From Marasmius tenuissimus (Eukaryota; Basidiomycota; Agaricomycetes; Agaricales; Marasmiaceae), in the NCBI GenBank assembly GCA_029532415.1, contig JAQOTA010000015.1, positions 1,550,001-1,614,000 on the forward strand: a stretch of DNA of 64,000 nt. Reading direction: 5' to 3'. Below are positions 45,313 through 57,223 of this stretch, in pieces (positions within the stretch are counted from its first letter, which is position 1; each line of letters begins with the position of its first letter). The position numbers and the translations under genes are program-made. The notes beneath the pieces are model-generated. The model saw only the letters and a program-made list of their open reading frames with translations. It had not been told where the DNA came from and did no database searches.

Positions 45313-47674
45313 TTAAATTGAGGAATTTTCATCTGCGTTCAAGATCAATGTGGTGAAGAACCTGATCACCTCGACAAATGAGTCCACCCCGATATCTATA
45401 ACATGCTGTTAAAATTCATGTGGCTCAATGCAAAGACACACGCTCACTTTCGTTCACGGTATGGATACCGCTCCCCAGAATACCACCCGTCATATCGCGA
45501 TGGTTGTACCTGAAAATGTGGTCGGTCAACTTCCAGTAGTAGCGAGTGTCCGTGTTCCCAGTCGGCATTCCGGGGCTGACAGCGATATTGTCGCCCTCAA
45601 TTGCTCGATGCGCATTGTAGGTAGCCTTGATTGTTCCGGACAGGATCCCGTATGCGACGGCGTTGTCACCAGAGATAGGAGTTTTGGGGGCGGGCTCGAG
45701 ACTGTTGCCGAACGCATCTGTGAGTGTCAACTTTCCACTCGAGGGACGTTCCGGGTCCGTCAACGTCTCCCCGAACGCAGTGAATGTCAGATTGAATTGC
45801 TCCGCGAGATTCCTCAGAAGTTTAGCGTCGTGTCCTTGGGCCTTTGTGACAGAGCTATGGCAGGAAGAGATAATCTGGATGAGATACTGTGGAAGCCGAT
45901 GAAGATTCGAGAAAACCGACCTGCGGGTAGAGATACGATGGTTGACCACGGCCCAGGCCTGCTCAGGGAGGGCGTTGGTCTTGACACCACCGTGTATAAG
46001 ATCAATGGCTTGTGTGGTTGTGACCATACTGAGAACTTCCGGTTCTTGGAAGACGATCGCTTGAAGTTTACGAAGAGCTCTGTCCGACTTCGTCGAACGG
46101 TGGATAGCCTTTCGGAGGTCTGAAGGCAATTCCTTTGCGTGGCCTGCGTAACATTGAAGAGTACTGTAATAGACATCATCACGCGACTGTTGTTACGAAG
46201 AGAGAATGAGTGAGGGTGAAGATCTCCGGAAGGGACCTACTTACCAACTCCGCCTCGTAGGGGTGGTCCTCATACTCGACGAGAAGTCTCGACAGGATAC
46301 CGATACTCTGCAGGAAGAATCAGACAGTGAGAAATTGCGACAAAAGAAGTACACACGGTATGACGAGGAGGGACGCTAGAATGTCCACCAGCAGTCTCAA
46401 CCCCAACCCGAGTGTCAAGGTAGCCTTTCTCCGCGACGCCCGGGAGGGCGAACACAGTTCCGTACACTTCTGAGAACCCTCCTGGAGCTCAAAATAGTAT
46501 GAGGGACATGTGTTTCACGTATCGAAAGTTCCTCACCTCCTTCGTCGACGATGAAAGCGACAGAGTTCTCACCAAGGGCGTTGAGCAGGTGATTGGCGAG
46601 GGCTTGTGCACCCTAGCCAATGCAATGTTAGTATAAATCCCGTAACTGGGTCCAACAAAACGCACCTGGCGACCACTGGCTTCTTCGTCAAATCCAAATG
46701 ACAAGAGGATAGTACGCGTTGGCTGGAACTCCGTTTCCAACAAAGTTTCGACGGCAGATAAACTGCCGATCAAGCCACTCTTGTCATCACTTGAGCCTCG
46801 TCCCCAGAGTCGTTTGCCTGAGAGTTTCGTTAGAGAGTGGTAAATAATGAATCATATATGAAGTAACACCCACCGTCATAGTAGCCTGCATAGGGTGGGT
46901 GTGTCCACTGATCCACGGTACTGGGTTCAACAGGAACGACATCTGAAAAGTCCTGTCAATCTATAGTTGCGAAAATTGTTTCCTTGAACCGACCTTGGTG
47001 GGCCATGAGTAGGATTGGCTTGAGAGATGTGTCCGTGCCTTTCCATTCGTACAGGAGACCGTAGGTGTTGTGCTTGGAAAGAGCGAGTTTAGAGTGCCTG
47101 GGGGGTATCGTAAGACGAGGGGTTCTGCCGAACAAAGGGCATCTGACTCACACCAGCGGGAACGCAGTCTCCAGATATTCATGGAATTTTCCAAAGGTTT
47201 CCCAGCGGGGATCTACTCCTACAGGATCCATATTGTCATAAGACTCGGTTCTGTTCCATTAGAAGCATAGAGGCAGTCAGCACGGTGAACATGATATTTC
47301 GATGACAGCACGTACGGGACCTTCACAGCGCCAGCTAGCCAATCGACAGCTCTGTTCTTGAACTCTTCCGTCCCGTAGGTATTCCCCAAGGCCTCCCAGA
47401 CCAGGCCATTCTTTTGTGGTATCAAGGCGTTGGACTGGGGGCAAAGCTGCTCGTCGTGTTTGCCATGTCCCGAAGCGCGAAGAGAATATTTGCAACCGCC
47501 GAACCCAGAAACAGGCCAGTGCTTGGCTGAGAGGAACAAGAAGCATGACAATCCAGTAAAGATTGCAAGTCTCCGGAAGACGCGCGATCGGTTGGTCGTC
47601 CGTTCCACAGGGACGTGTTCTGCAGTGGAAGGCAGATAATCATATTTCTCTCCAGTGGAAGAGAAGGAAGACAT
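45313..47674 (-). CDS. CPS1: M20-family vacuolar carboxypeptidase (Cps1-like)
   Basis: Twelve exons (47674-47316, 47250-47152, 47097-46994, 46942-46874, 46817-46666, 46612-46537, 46481-46357, 46307-46245, 46186-45921, 45854-45448, 45395-45313, with the 66-nt intron 45855-45920) give 600 residues. An N-terminal signal anchor (RRLAIFTGLSCFLFLSA) follows a short cytosolic tail, as in yeast Cps1, which is delivered to the vacuole. Zinc and catalytic residues are present: HQDVVPVEP, GRGSSDDKSG, FGFDEEASGRQ, FIVDEGGGFSEVY, dimer-domain TAGGHSSVPP, and C-terminal IHTVNE. It removes C-terminal residues from short peptides. The count of exons includes the split of the long penultimate region. Confidence 0.92.
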
Positions 47675-48422
47675 GGTTAAATGTCAACCCGGGATACTCT
47701 GGAATTGGCCTTTTATTACCATGTCGCTGTGGGTGAGAGATTGGCGGCCCCCCGGGCCCTATCGGCAATTTCAATTTGGAAGTCGACGGCATTGTGAATG
47801 CCGGGAGGCAGGCAAAGGGGAGTTTTGACTCTTATACGTTCCTAGGCTACATATACCCAAGTACTTACTTGAGTCGGTCTTTCAACTTGAGCTAGTATTG
47901 AGTAGCTGGATCAAGAGGCTAGCCCATGGTAGCGACGTCGCAAATCAGTTTCGTGCACCTCCTTCTAGAGGAATGTCGTGATGATAGTTACTTGATAACG
48001 GTACCGTATGTAGGTGCACATTGCAGATGGCGTGTCGCTGGACTTTCCGACAATATTTCAACATCCTTCGATGAGTCATTGATACCGATACCTACAGAAT
48101 CCGATCTCCTTATCTGTTACCAGAAACGAGGAGCCTTGAGCATGAAACTCAGACTCGGAAGCGACCACCAACTCTGTAGAGTGCCCGGCGATGTCTAGAT
48201 CTTCTACAGTTATTTCGAACCCTCGAAAAACGGTGCAGAGGAAGGACACTCAGACGCAAAACCAGTACCAAGCGGTCTAGAGTCGAGAATGTTACCGACT
48301 TAGAGTGTATTTGTGGACGTCCAAATAGTGTACATCAATGATTCGCGACACTGTCTATTTTGTTGTTCGTAAATCATGCAGAAATCGTGTCCCGTTATCC
48401 GTTATCTTGCAAAGCAGAGGTT
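47675..48422. other. Intergenic region, CPS1 promoter to ABC transporter 3' end
   Basis: 748 bp. A 90-codon plus-strand frame (47926-48198) shows no recognisable content. A GC-rich island GGCGGCCCCCCGGGCCC lies near 47742. No gene supported. Confidence 0.35.
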
Positions 48423-51245
48423 TCATGACAAGAATGCTTGCGCTTGTAAATTCCACAGCCGAGCATAATCCCCATTCTTCTCGAGAAGAGATTGGTGATT
48501 CCCCTCTTCCAACACCACAGAGTCGTTCATATATCTTGAGCAGATCATTCGTCAGCTTCGAGATATTGACTGGCATCGATAGCAGACTCACAATATGAGA
48601 TCAGCATGTCGCGTTAGATTTCCAAATCTATGAGTTGAGAATATCATCGTTTTTTGTCCACGTAACCGTCGCAGTCGTTCAAACAAATCTTGAAAGGAAT
48701 GATTCTTGAGCATGTACGAAAAGCGAAAAGGGGAAACTCGCACCATGCTCCGCTGTCGGGTCCAAGCTAGCGGAAGGCTCGTCAAAAAGTAGCAGCCCTA
48801 CATTTTTCTCCTCGTCAAGTGTCCGCATGAACATGCGGGACCTAGGGGTTGCGTTATTTTCGACCTTCTCGAGAGAGGATGAGGCTGGACGAACGTACAA
48901 GGCTATACGTTGCATCTGACCTCCGGACAATCCACTAGATTCGCTGGATTTCATGTCCCCCGCCCTTCTCAGTCCACGGAAGTCGACACTCCTGCCGAAT
49001 ACCGTTTTGGTACCCTCCGGCAGGTTCGAGTAGAGGTCCTGCACAGGCCGTTCAAGGTAGGAATCGTAGCTGTCCGGTAGCTTGTGAATGAACTCGTCTG
49101 CACCACCCAGCTGAGCCGCTCGTTCGATCCTGTCCTCATCTAATGCATGCTCCGGGTCACCGTACCCAATGTTATCCCTAATCTAAAGGGGGTCGATTCT
49201 CAGCCTTCTGAGTCTCGGACATGAGCGACGCACCGAAAGCGGAAAATGGGTATAGTCCTGGAATAGCACTGCAGTCGCCCGCCTCAGATCCTCCAATTTC
49301 AACGTTCTGATATCACGGCCATCTACGAGTATTTGGCCCTCCTCGGGATCGTATAACCTGGCGATTAGCTTGAGGATTGTACTCTTTCCCGAACCATTTC
49401 TTCCAACAATTACCTGGTACATTCCGTGAGCATTACGAGTAAGATGAAAGACGCCCCACTCACACAAAGTTGACCTTTCTCGATTTTGAACGACAAGTTG
49501 TGTATCGCGTACGCTTCGCTTTCGGGGTAACGGAAGGAGACGTTGCTAGGATATTTTGTGTGAGCTTTGACAGTGTAGAAGATGAGAGAGCACTCACTGG
49601 AACTCCACCGAGATACCACTCCTTAGCGCCTGCTGATCTTCGGGGAAAGAGGCGCTCCCGTCAGTAATGCGATTGGGAAGTTCCATGATATCATAAAGCC
49701 TTCGGATGGAGGAAAGAGAGTCTGCTACGGACGTGGTTTGATCGAAGAGTGAGGTTAGCAGATGGGCGAAAGACGATGTGGTTTGTGTGATGAGGTTCAA
49801 AGAAGCAAGGGAGAGTGGTATGGAGCTAGGGTATTGAACTGCCCTAAGTGTGAAGACTATCTGTGAGAGTATTTAGCAAGCTTCCTGTTTGTCGTAAAAG
49901 ACCCTCACTTGAGGAAGTTCCTTGAGTGGCGCGCCAAGTAGTCTGGACACCGGAAAACGGTCTCCATGTACCACCGTATTGTACACAGTAAAGAAAGGAG
50001 ATGTGTTCGATCCCAGCTTGTTCAGACACCCTAAGAACTCTGAAGGCCCAGATGAGCTTGTGCAGGACTTCTCAGGAAAGAGAGCAAACCAACCGGAGTG
50101 CATGTACTTCCATAATCCACCGGCAACAATCTCTTTTCTGTGCGCCATGGTTCCGATAGTTCGTTTCAGTCCTTCCATTTTAATATAGTCCTCGTCTTTC
50201 GTGGTGGCAGCCCATACTGGAGTATCCGTTTTGTCAATGCCTGTTCACATCGAATCACAAGATAGAATCACCTAAAGGCATATAAGGCGCCTTCGTTCCC
50301 CATGTTATCAGGGTCTGCGAGAAACTAAGGACAGCAAGAAGCGGGCCATCTCTTTGGTTTCTCAACACCGCGACAAGAACTGAAAGTTGAGATGCGACTC
50401 GCAAAGTGGTCGTACTAAGACGAATCGCCAGGGATACCACATTCCATACGACGCTATTTCGGGAATCAGGTGTAAAAACTTCTTCGAGTTGTCGCTGAAT
50501 GCTTGAATCTTCGAAAGTGGGCAGGTCCAAGCGTGCCATGGTTTGGAACATGTATCCAGAGTAGTGGCGTTTTATACGAAGATTGAGAGGTCTGGATGTT
50601 TTCCCTTTTCCCCAGTCGAGAATTATGGTGACCATTGAACATAAAACGCGTCCCATGGCAATCCGCAGCAGGAGATCCTTGTCGACTTTTCGTTGTTCGA
50701 CAGCAGTTTGTATCTTGAGTAAGTTGATGAGGATAGCTAAAACAGTCATGAGATGCGACTCACAATGGTGAGAAGTTGACTCGAATACCTAAACAGATTG
50801 TCAGTACAAGTACGACGCTAGACACCTGACTCGGGACGCACCAGAGGGAAAGGGCCGGCACAAGACTGGACACAATCTCAAGAGAGATATACAGTGCAAG
50901 GTAGGCCCAGCAAGACCGAATGCTCCCTATATCTTTCAACATTCGCCACACATAGGGAAGGCAATTGACGACTTCAAAGAGTTGTTCGAGAGTGGTGCCC
51001 AAATTGAGGCGTGACGTCCATGGAGTGTTCAGTTCTGGCTGTTTTTCCTCGTACAGGTCCCATACCCCAATTCTCGTGGACTTGACTTTCATCTCATCTT
51101 GAGGGTCGAAAGCACCTTTGCCCTTGCCGATAGCGCGTCTTCGTCCTCTGCCTCTCATAGTGGTCGAAGTTGAAAAGTGTTGGCGGGCGCTTGGGTTGAA
51201 CGTTAAACGTTGATTAGCGGTCCGGCAGGCAGATTGCACAGCCAT
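48423..51245 (-). CDS. Half-size ABC transporter (one membrane domain, one ATPase domain)
   Basis: Eleven exons (51245-50842, 50788-50764, 50713-50272, 50240-49909, 49860-49598, 49545-49464, 49413-49234, 49182-48899, 48841-48744, 48688-48592, 48534-48423) give 772 residues. The N-terminal half has hydrophobic segments ([20 protein letters not shown]). The C-terminal ATPase has Walker [11 protein letters not shown]-loop [11 protein letters not shown], signature [11 protein letters not shown], Walker [12 protein letters not shown]-loop and switch His in STHR. About 25 extra residues ([27 protein letters not shown]) precede the signature. It resembles MsbA/HlyB-type exporters; substrate and membrane unknown. 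The N-terminus ([20 protein letters not shown]) could be a mitochondrial presequence, but this is weak. Confidence 0.88.
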
Positions 51246-51358
51246 TTTCCGCTTGTACTCAACGAGAGCAACACCTTGTAGTAGCCAACAGTCGCATCGT
51301 TGTCCTCACAATCCACTCCAGTCAATCTAGTCAGGAGTAACGGGCTCTTCAATCAAAT
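51246..51358. promoter_or_regulatory. Very short shared promoter, ABC transporter / EXO84
   Basis: Only 113 bp separates the two start codons, the tightest divergent pair in the window. No TATA box seen. Confidence 0.5.
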
Positions 51359-54171
51359 ATGCAGAGAATGCAGTCTCTACGGAGCGGTCGCTCACAGCGA
51401 CAAACCACTCGCAAAGCACAGCAAGGTGGAACGACAAAGCTTGCAAAGCCTGGTGCAGGTGTTACTCCTCGACCCAAGCCCGATTCTCGCAAATCTCGCG
51501 TCGATGACAAGATCAAGAAGCGTATGTCCATGCGATATGCAGACATCTCGGGGCCAACAGATTTGAATGTCCCACCGATGCCCACAATTGGCACAGGCAT
51601 CGGAGCGATACGTGTTGCTCCTCGTGGACGAGAGCGAGACGAAGAGCTGGTTGATAGGGATGACAGAGGGAAAGGGCAGGAAGGAAAAGACAAGGTCTCT
51701 GTAGAAGACGACAAGAAAGTATTGGACAAGCCGGACTTTGATCCAGATGCATGTGAGCCCATGGACAATTCATATCTCGGTGCTTTGACCTCACGGAGCC
51801 TCCTAGATCTCAAGTCAAAACTAGCGAACTCTACAGAAGCTGAGATCAAATCCCTTCAATCGTCTCTACGGGGAGCAAAGGACGATACCGCGTCTGAGCT
51901 ACAGCGAAATGTGTTCAAGAAGTATGTCCGTGACCAACCTCTCATGGGCCTATCTCAATTTTCATAACAGCTACGCAGAATTTGTCAATATTTCCAAAGA
52001 AATCTCTACGTTGGAGAACGAAATGCTCGAGCTGAAAGAGTCTCTTTCGGAATACAAGTCCATGCCGTCAATGTTACACATCCCCGATCCCACCTCAAGC
52101 TCTTCGTCCCTCTCAACTTATCGGAGATCTTCTGTAGCGGACCTCCGGATAATGTACTTCAATCAAATGCAGACGCTCCACACACAAATTGAAGGTTCCT
52201 CCAAACTCGCCCCCACCACACCGGGAAGACATGTTGTCAGCGAAGTTGACGGGATCATCGCGCTCAATTCTGCGACGTACAAGGCGATGGGCAAGGTGAA
52301 ATTCGTCATTCTCGACGACATGGTTCTGGTCGCGAAGAAACGAAGGAGGACAGGAGAAACCGGTTCTGGTAAGTCCGAAGGAAAGCTCGTCGCCGAGAGG
52401 GCTTGGTCATTGGGTGAAATGCTGTGTCTGGACACCAAGGACTCACACAGTACGTTTTCTCATCTTACCTGCTGGTGTGTGCTGAAATTCTTTTAGGTAT
52501 GACGAATGTATTCAAAGTAAGGCATGGGAAGGAAACCCAGGTCTATCGTACGGAGTCACCCAATGAGAAGAAGTCGCTGTTAGCACAGCTTCGTCAAGTC
52601 GGAGATGAACTTGCTGCTAAAAGGCGGAAAGAACGCGAGGGAGAGCACGAGCGGAGAAAAACGTTATGGTCCGGTAATGAGGTGTGTCACTCGTCACGAA
52701 AAGAAGCATCAGTCTTATTAGCAACGCCTCTTGTAGCGTAGTGCCCCGGCGCAAGATTGGATGGCCGATCTCGCCGCAAGAGCTGGAGAAACCTCTTCGC
52801 CTGCCTCGGATGCAAAGCAGAAAGCCGAACGCGATGTCCGGTGGACGAGCGAATGGGCTGATGACCTTAATGTTGCAATCGCTCTGAAAGAATGGGATAA
52901 AGCAGTCAAACTGGTTGAAGAAGGTTCGTTCCTCCCTCGACATGTGTGTTGCCCTTCGACTCATTCGGACGAGTAGGAAAAGCTCGTCTGGCCATCACAC
53001 CACCTTTAGTGGCGAAGTTACCTCTCCTCACCACTCAACTCACAAACGCGCTTCTCGACGCACTTTCCCAAGTCACGAATCGAAAAACTACCGCCGTACA
53101 TTTGATATCGCTTCTATTGCGACTTGGTGCTGGCGCGCCCGCGAGATCGACTTTCCTGAAAATGCGTTCTCAGGTCATACACAGCCTGGTTCGCAAAATC
53201 AAGTTTGAAGGCCATATAGGGGCCTATGTCGGTGATCTTGCCATGGTCTACTTCACAAGCATCAAACATACGGCCGACTGGTTCTTGGCTAGCTTCAAGG
53301 AGAATGAGGTGGCTAGTGGTAAGCCGGAGCTTTCGATCGGGGTATACACGGACTTAGCCTTTCCTTATTTGCAGCCTTCATTGATTGGGCGCGAACTCAA
53401 GTTGAGAATTATGCGGAGATTTTCCGGAGTCAAGTTTACACAGGAGATGTAATTGAACCGAAAGTGGTCGAGGAAGCTATGAAGATAACATACTCACTGA
53501 GTCGGAAGGTAAAGCTCCCTTCCCTTGCTCTCCTCACATGCACTGAGCCCTATTGTTAGTTGCTGGAAGAATACGGTCTCGACTTCCGCTTCCTTTTGGA
53601 TGAACAACTCATCGAAAAGCCGAAGGACGGCCCGCAACCTACATTAACATCATACTCCACCGAAGGCCACCAAATGCTACAACGCTATTCTTTACAGAAA
53701 TCTACGCAGCGGAAAATGCCCACCGCCCCAAGTCCGCTGACCGTCTCAGCGTCAACATCATCCCTTGCCTCCAATGACTCAGGTTCCATCGAGACGACAG
53801 GAATCAGTCGTGGTATTCCCTCGTCTACATCTCTCGCTTCAAGCTCTAGCACGTCGCTGGATACTCCTCTCACCTCGTCATACTCTCGGTCTCAACTTCA
53901 ACCTCCAAGTATCGCCGGTCCCCGTGCACGCACGCCCACCACTCCAAATGTACCACTACCAGCCCCAAGCTCACCCCAGCCCCGCCGAACCCGGACGCCT
54001 CCGAACTCCGAACAGAGACAGCCCTTTGATACCCCATCTAGAGACAGAGAAAGAGAGAGACCACCACGCTCGATGAGGAGCAGCCCAGCACCACCTCCTA
54101 GATCACAGAACCGTCCGAACTCTATACGTACGGCACCAGTCGCAGTGCCGCAAAGGGATGGGATGATATGA
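51359..54171 (+). CDS. EXO84: Exocyst complex subunit Exo84
   Basis: Seven exons (51359-51921, 51971-52449, 52497-52681, 52737-52923, 52977-53318, 53375-53508, 53560-54171) give 833 residues. A basic disordered head precedes the Vps51/Exo84 coiled coil (YAEFVNISKEISTLENEMLE). A PH-like domain comes next (KVKFVILDDMVLVAKKRR; LGEMLCLDTKD; GKETQVYRTESPNEKK), then the helical rod (EWADDLNVAIALKEWDKAVK; TAVHLISLLLRLGAGAPARS). The tail is Ser/Pro-rich with RERERPPRSM and ends at residue 833. Exo84 works in the same vesicle-tethering complex as SEC6, found about 12.6 kb upstream on the same strand. The start was set at the first ATG (51359); a second in-frame ATG follows at codon 4. Confidence 0.93.
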
Positions 54172-54432
54172 ACGACTTGATAGGTGATACAAACTTGTAC
54201 TTATTGGCATCGATTGGATCGCGCATGTATGCATGGAATGCGTTGGATATAGCCCCAAGTAGTAGAATATACCACATTGCTCAGCAGCTCGGTGGAATAT
54301 GGGACTAGGCACTCATCTAAGGAGCGGTGACTAAGATGCGCGCGTTTGTGAGGAGATCAAGTTCCCTGGCGTGCTTCATTAACGAGACGTAGGCAATGAT
54401 GAATCAATGGTCCCTTCCGTACATACAACAGC
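54172..54432. other. Convergent intergenic region, EXO84 / VPS5
   Basis: 261 bp holding both 3' UTRs. Nothing else seen. Confidence 0.35.
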
Positions 54433-56980
54433 CTAACCCGAGGAATTTACAGGCGGTTGGGGTGTTCCAATAGTGATCGTTTGTCGCCCACTGGCGGCAG
54501 CTGCTCTCTTCAGCAGCATTTGCTGATAGTTTTCCCAGGAGCCGATTAGCTTCACAAACCGAAGCCGGTTCAGTTCAACTATCGAGTCAATAAAAAATAT
54601 ATCACTGACCTCCTTCTGTCTTGAGATCATCCCTTCGAGGAACGCGCGTAAGGAGTCCTTAAAGTCCTCAATTCTTTCCTGTTCAAACCTAGCGACTTCC
54701 GTCTTCACCAGCTTTGAAACCTGCTCAAACTCGAGTTTGGCATCTGCAGCGCGGCGCTCAGCCTGTAAACCACCGTGGTTAGTGCACAGAGGAGTATCAT
54801 CACTGGCAAGCACCCACTTCCGCAATCTGGCTCAGTGAGAACCCGAGACGGTCTGTAGGAATGCGACCTTGAGCTCTATTCTTCTCATGGTTGATCTTGA
54901 TTCGTTGCAGGTCGCTCTCAGCATTGCGCCAGGAGTGATAAACCCTGACCCGGGAGCTAAACGCCATCTGACACATCACCAAATCAGTAAAAAGCTCAAA
55001 CTGGGCGAGAACTGGAAAGGGACGCGACACACCCGAACAGAATTTATCAGCCTCGCATACTCATCCACTGTTCCCATGAATGTAACCATATCCTGATCCG
55101 ACTGCGTTACCTGTAAGTCGTGAGCCTTCCTCTCGACATCTGCTAATCCAGATAGGGACGAGACTAGTTGCTTCCCAACATCCGCCGACGCGAGTTCTGT
55201 GAGCGAGTTGGCAAACTCCAGTGTGGCAGCGTATTGATCTGATCTTTGTTTAGCAACCATGTCGATGGCTTTTGCGAGACCGCGAAGTTGTGACTCCAAG
55301 CTGTCAAGGTATGCCTTTTGCCTGTCAAACCACTTGAAAGGGGCCAAATAGAGTCAGGAAAGAACAGTGAGCGGGATTGTACGGCCTAACCTCATCTGAT
55401 TCATGGAATCGCGGGCCCGCGATGCTCTGCCCGATAGAGGCCATCAAGCCACCCCTCTCATGGGCCAATTCGGCTTTTCTGTGCTTGATCTGTGAGGGTG
55501 GGCATTTAAGTCGTGCTTCACCTCCACGAACGAATGGGAGAGACTCACGTCCAAAGAAAATGTATCACTTTCCAAGAATAGCTTGAGGTCCGGGTCCTTT
55601 CCTAGTACCGGGTGGTTCGCAATCTTTTGAATACATTTCTCGAGGGCGAATCGTCTCTGCTTTACAAATTGATCATCAAATCTGCCGAATGGGCTCTTCT
55701 CTGGTACTGGTGGCACGACAACGCCAGGGTTGTTATTTGAAAGAGTTTCGTACAGCCAAAGGAAATCGGAGTAGCGCCGTAGTACAGAGAAAGCGGATTT
55801 CTGGAAGAGAGGGGAGGTGGTCTGCGTACGAATATATCAGTCATCTGAACCAAGTAGGAAAGAGAGTTTACTTACCCGTGTATGGACAGTGTACATAGTG
55901 AAAGAACGGATAGGATCCCCCACTTTCTGTGGGTCATCCACGGTGATAACGAAGACAGGCCTCAAGTCTGTCCGATTGGAGGAAGGCTGCTTTTGTATTG
56001 GCTAGTAAGAAGATCAGCCCGCACTCCAAGTGTGCGAAGGTGATACTCACAGATGCCCCCGGGTTACTTTGCTGCGACAATCTCTTGTTCAACGTCTGAC
56101 CTATCGGCTTGTCGTCGTCACTGTCGTCCTCGGACGCCATCCTCGAGACGACCGGTTGTCCATTATTCCATGGCTCTGGCTCCGAGGTTGCAGCCCATCC
56201 GCCCGTGTTACCGTTCGTGCCCCCTTCTAGACTGAGATCGGAAAATGACTGTGTAATGCGGGTTGATGTCCCATCTAAAGGTCCCCATGAGGGTGTAGGT
56301 GTTTCGGAGGTGTTCGAAAGGGTTGGCTGGGAACTGGCGAGTTTGGGTTGATGATCAGACTGGGAGGGTGTCCTTGATCGAGATTCGGGTTCGGTAGGTT
56401 CAGCAGTTGGTTTATCAAAAGGTTCCTCCACCGACGTGCTTCCAGAATCTTCATCCTTCGTCTCCTTTTCAGGCTCCTTATGCTCTACTTGCTCTGTTAC
56501 ATCCGTAGGGGCTACTGTGACCGGGTCCTTGGAAGCTACAGGCTTGTCTTCGGTCAAACTGGACTCGATACTGGGTCCAATACTCTCCTTGAAGCCTGGA
56601 GAGCGAGGTGTAGGTACATAGGAAGGCTTTGGTGGTGTCGCTACTGGCTCGTCGTCCGACAAATTTGCAGAGTCTAACGGGTCGCTGGGGGTCGGGGTCG
56701 GTATCGGTTCTGATGGAGTTGTCGCAGTTTGTTCTTGAGTGGATTCCGTGCTAGATGAAAGTGAGCGCAAACGTCTATCCGTAGCTGGTGAAGTAGGCGT
56801 AGTTGGATCATTCTGGCCGGAAGTAGCTGTAGCGAATGGCGAAGCGTATATGTCTTCCTCTTGGTTCGCATAAGGATTGGCCCATGGGTCTGGCGAGGAA
56901 GAACGAGCAAAGGGATCTGAGAAAGGGTTGTCTTCGAGCATGCTCCTTGAAGGCGCGAGAAGGTCGTCGAAAGAGTCCAT
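54433..56980 (-). CDS. VPS5: Retromer sorting nexin Vps5 (PX-BAR)
   Basis: Eight exons (56980-56051, 56001-55876, 55821-55549, 55489-55391, 55332-55033, 54967-54818, 54762-54610, 54549-54433) give 715 residues. The first 310 residues are acidic and disordered with TP/SP/EP repeats. A PX domain follows (RPVFVITVDDPQKVGD, VLRRYSDFLWLYETL, VVVPPVPEKSPFGRFDDQFV), then a BAR domain (WFDRQKAYLDSLESQLRGLA; VERKAHDLQVTQSDQDMV; KLEFEQVSKLVKTEVARFEQ). The PX domain binds PI3P on endosomes; with Vps17 it forms the membrane-bending retromer part that returns receptors to the Golgi (family knowledge). Very long exon 1 holds all of the disordered region. Confidence 0.94.
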
Positions 56981-57223
56981 CGTGAGTGAAAGAGTGCGGT
57001 GACGGAGACGGACAAGGTCTGATGTTACTCTGATTTAGACGCGTGTCGTCACGCTGCAATTGCCGGGAGAGCTAATTGTAGTCATTTTCCATTCATTCGG
57101 GAACACTGGAATATGCACTGAGGTCAGTTCAATGATTCGTTCGTTCGACATGATTAACATTGATGCAGACATGATTTTGAGATAAGCTACGGTACTTCCA
57201 ATAGACAGAGGTCCTCCACATTT

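Noticed and set aside
45428..46123. 231-codon plus-strand frame
   Set aside because: It lies antisense to the CPS1 catalytic exons, which have clear conserved motifs.
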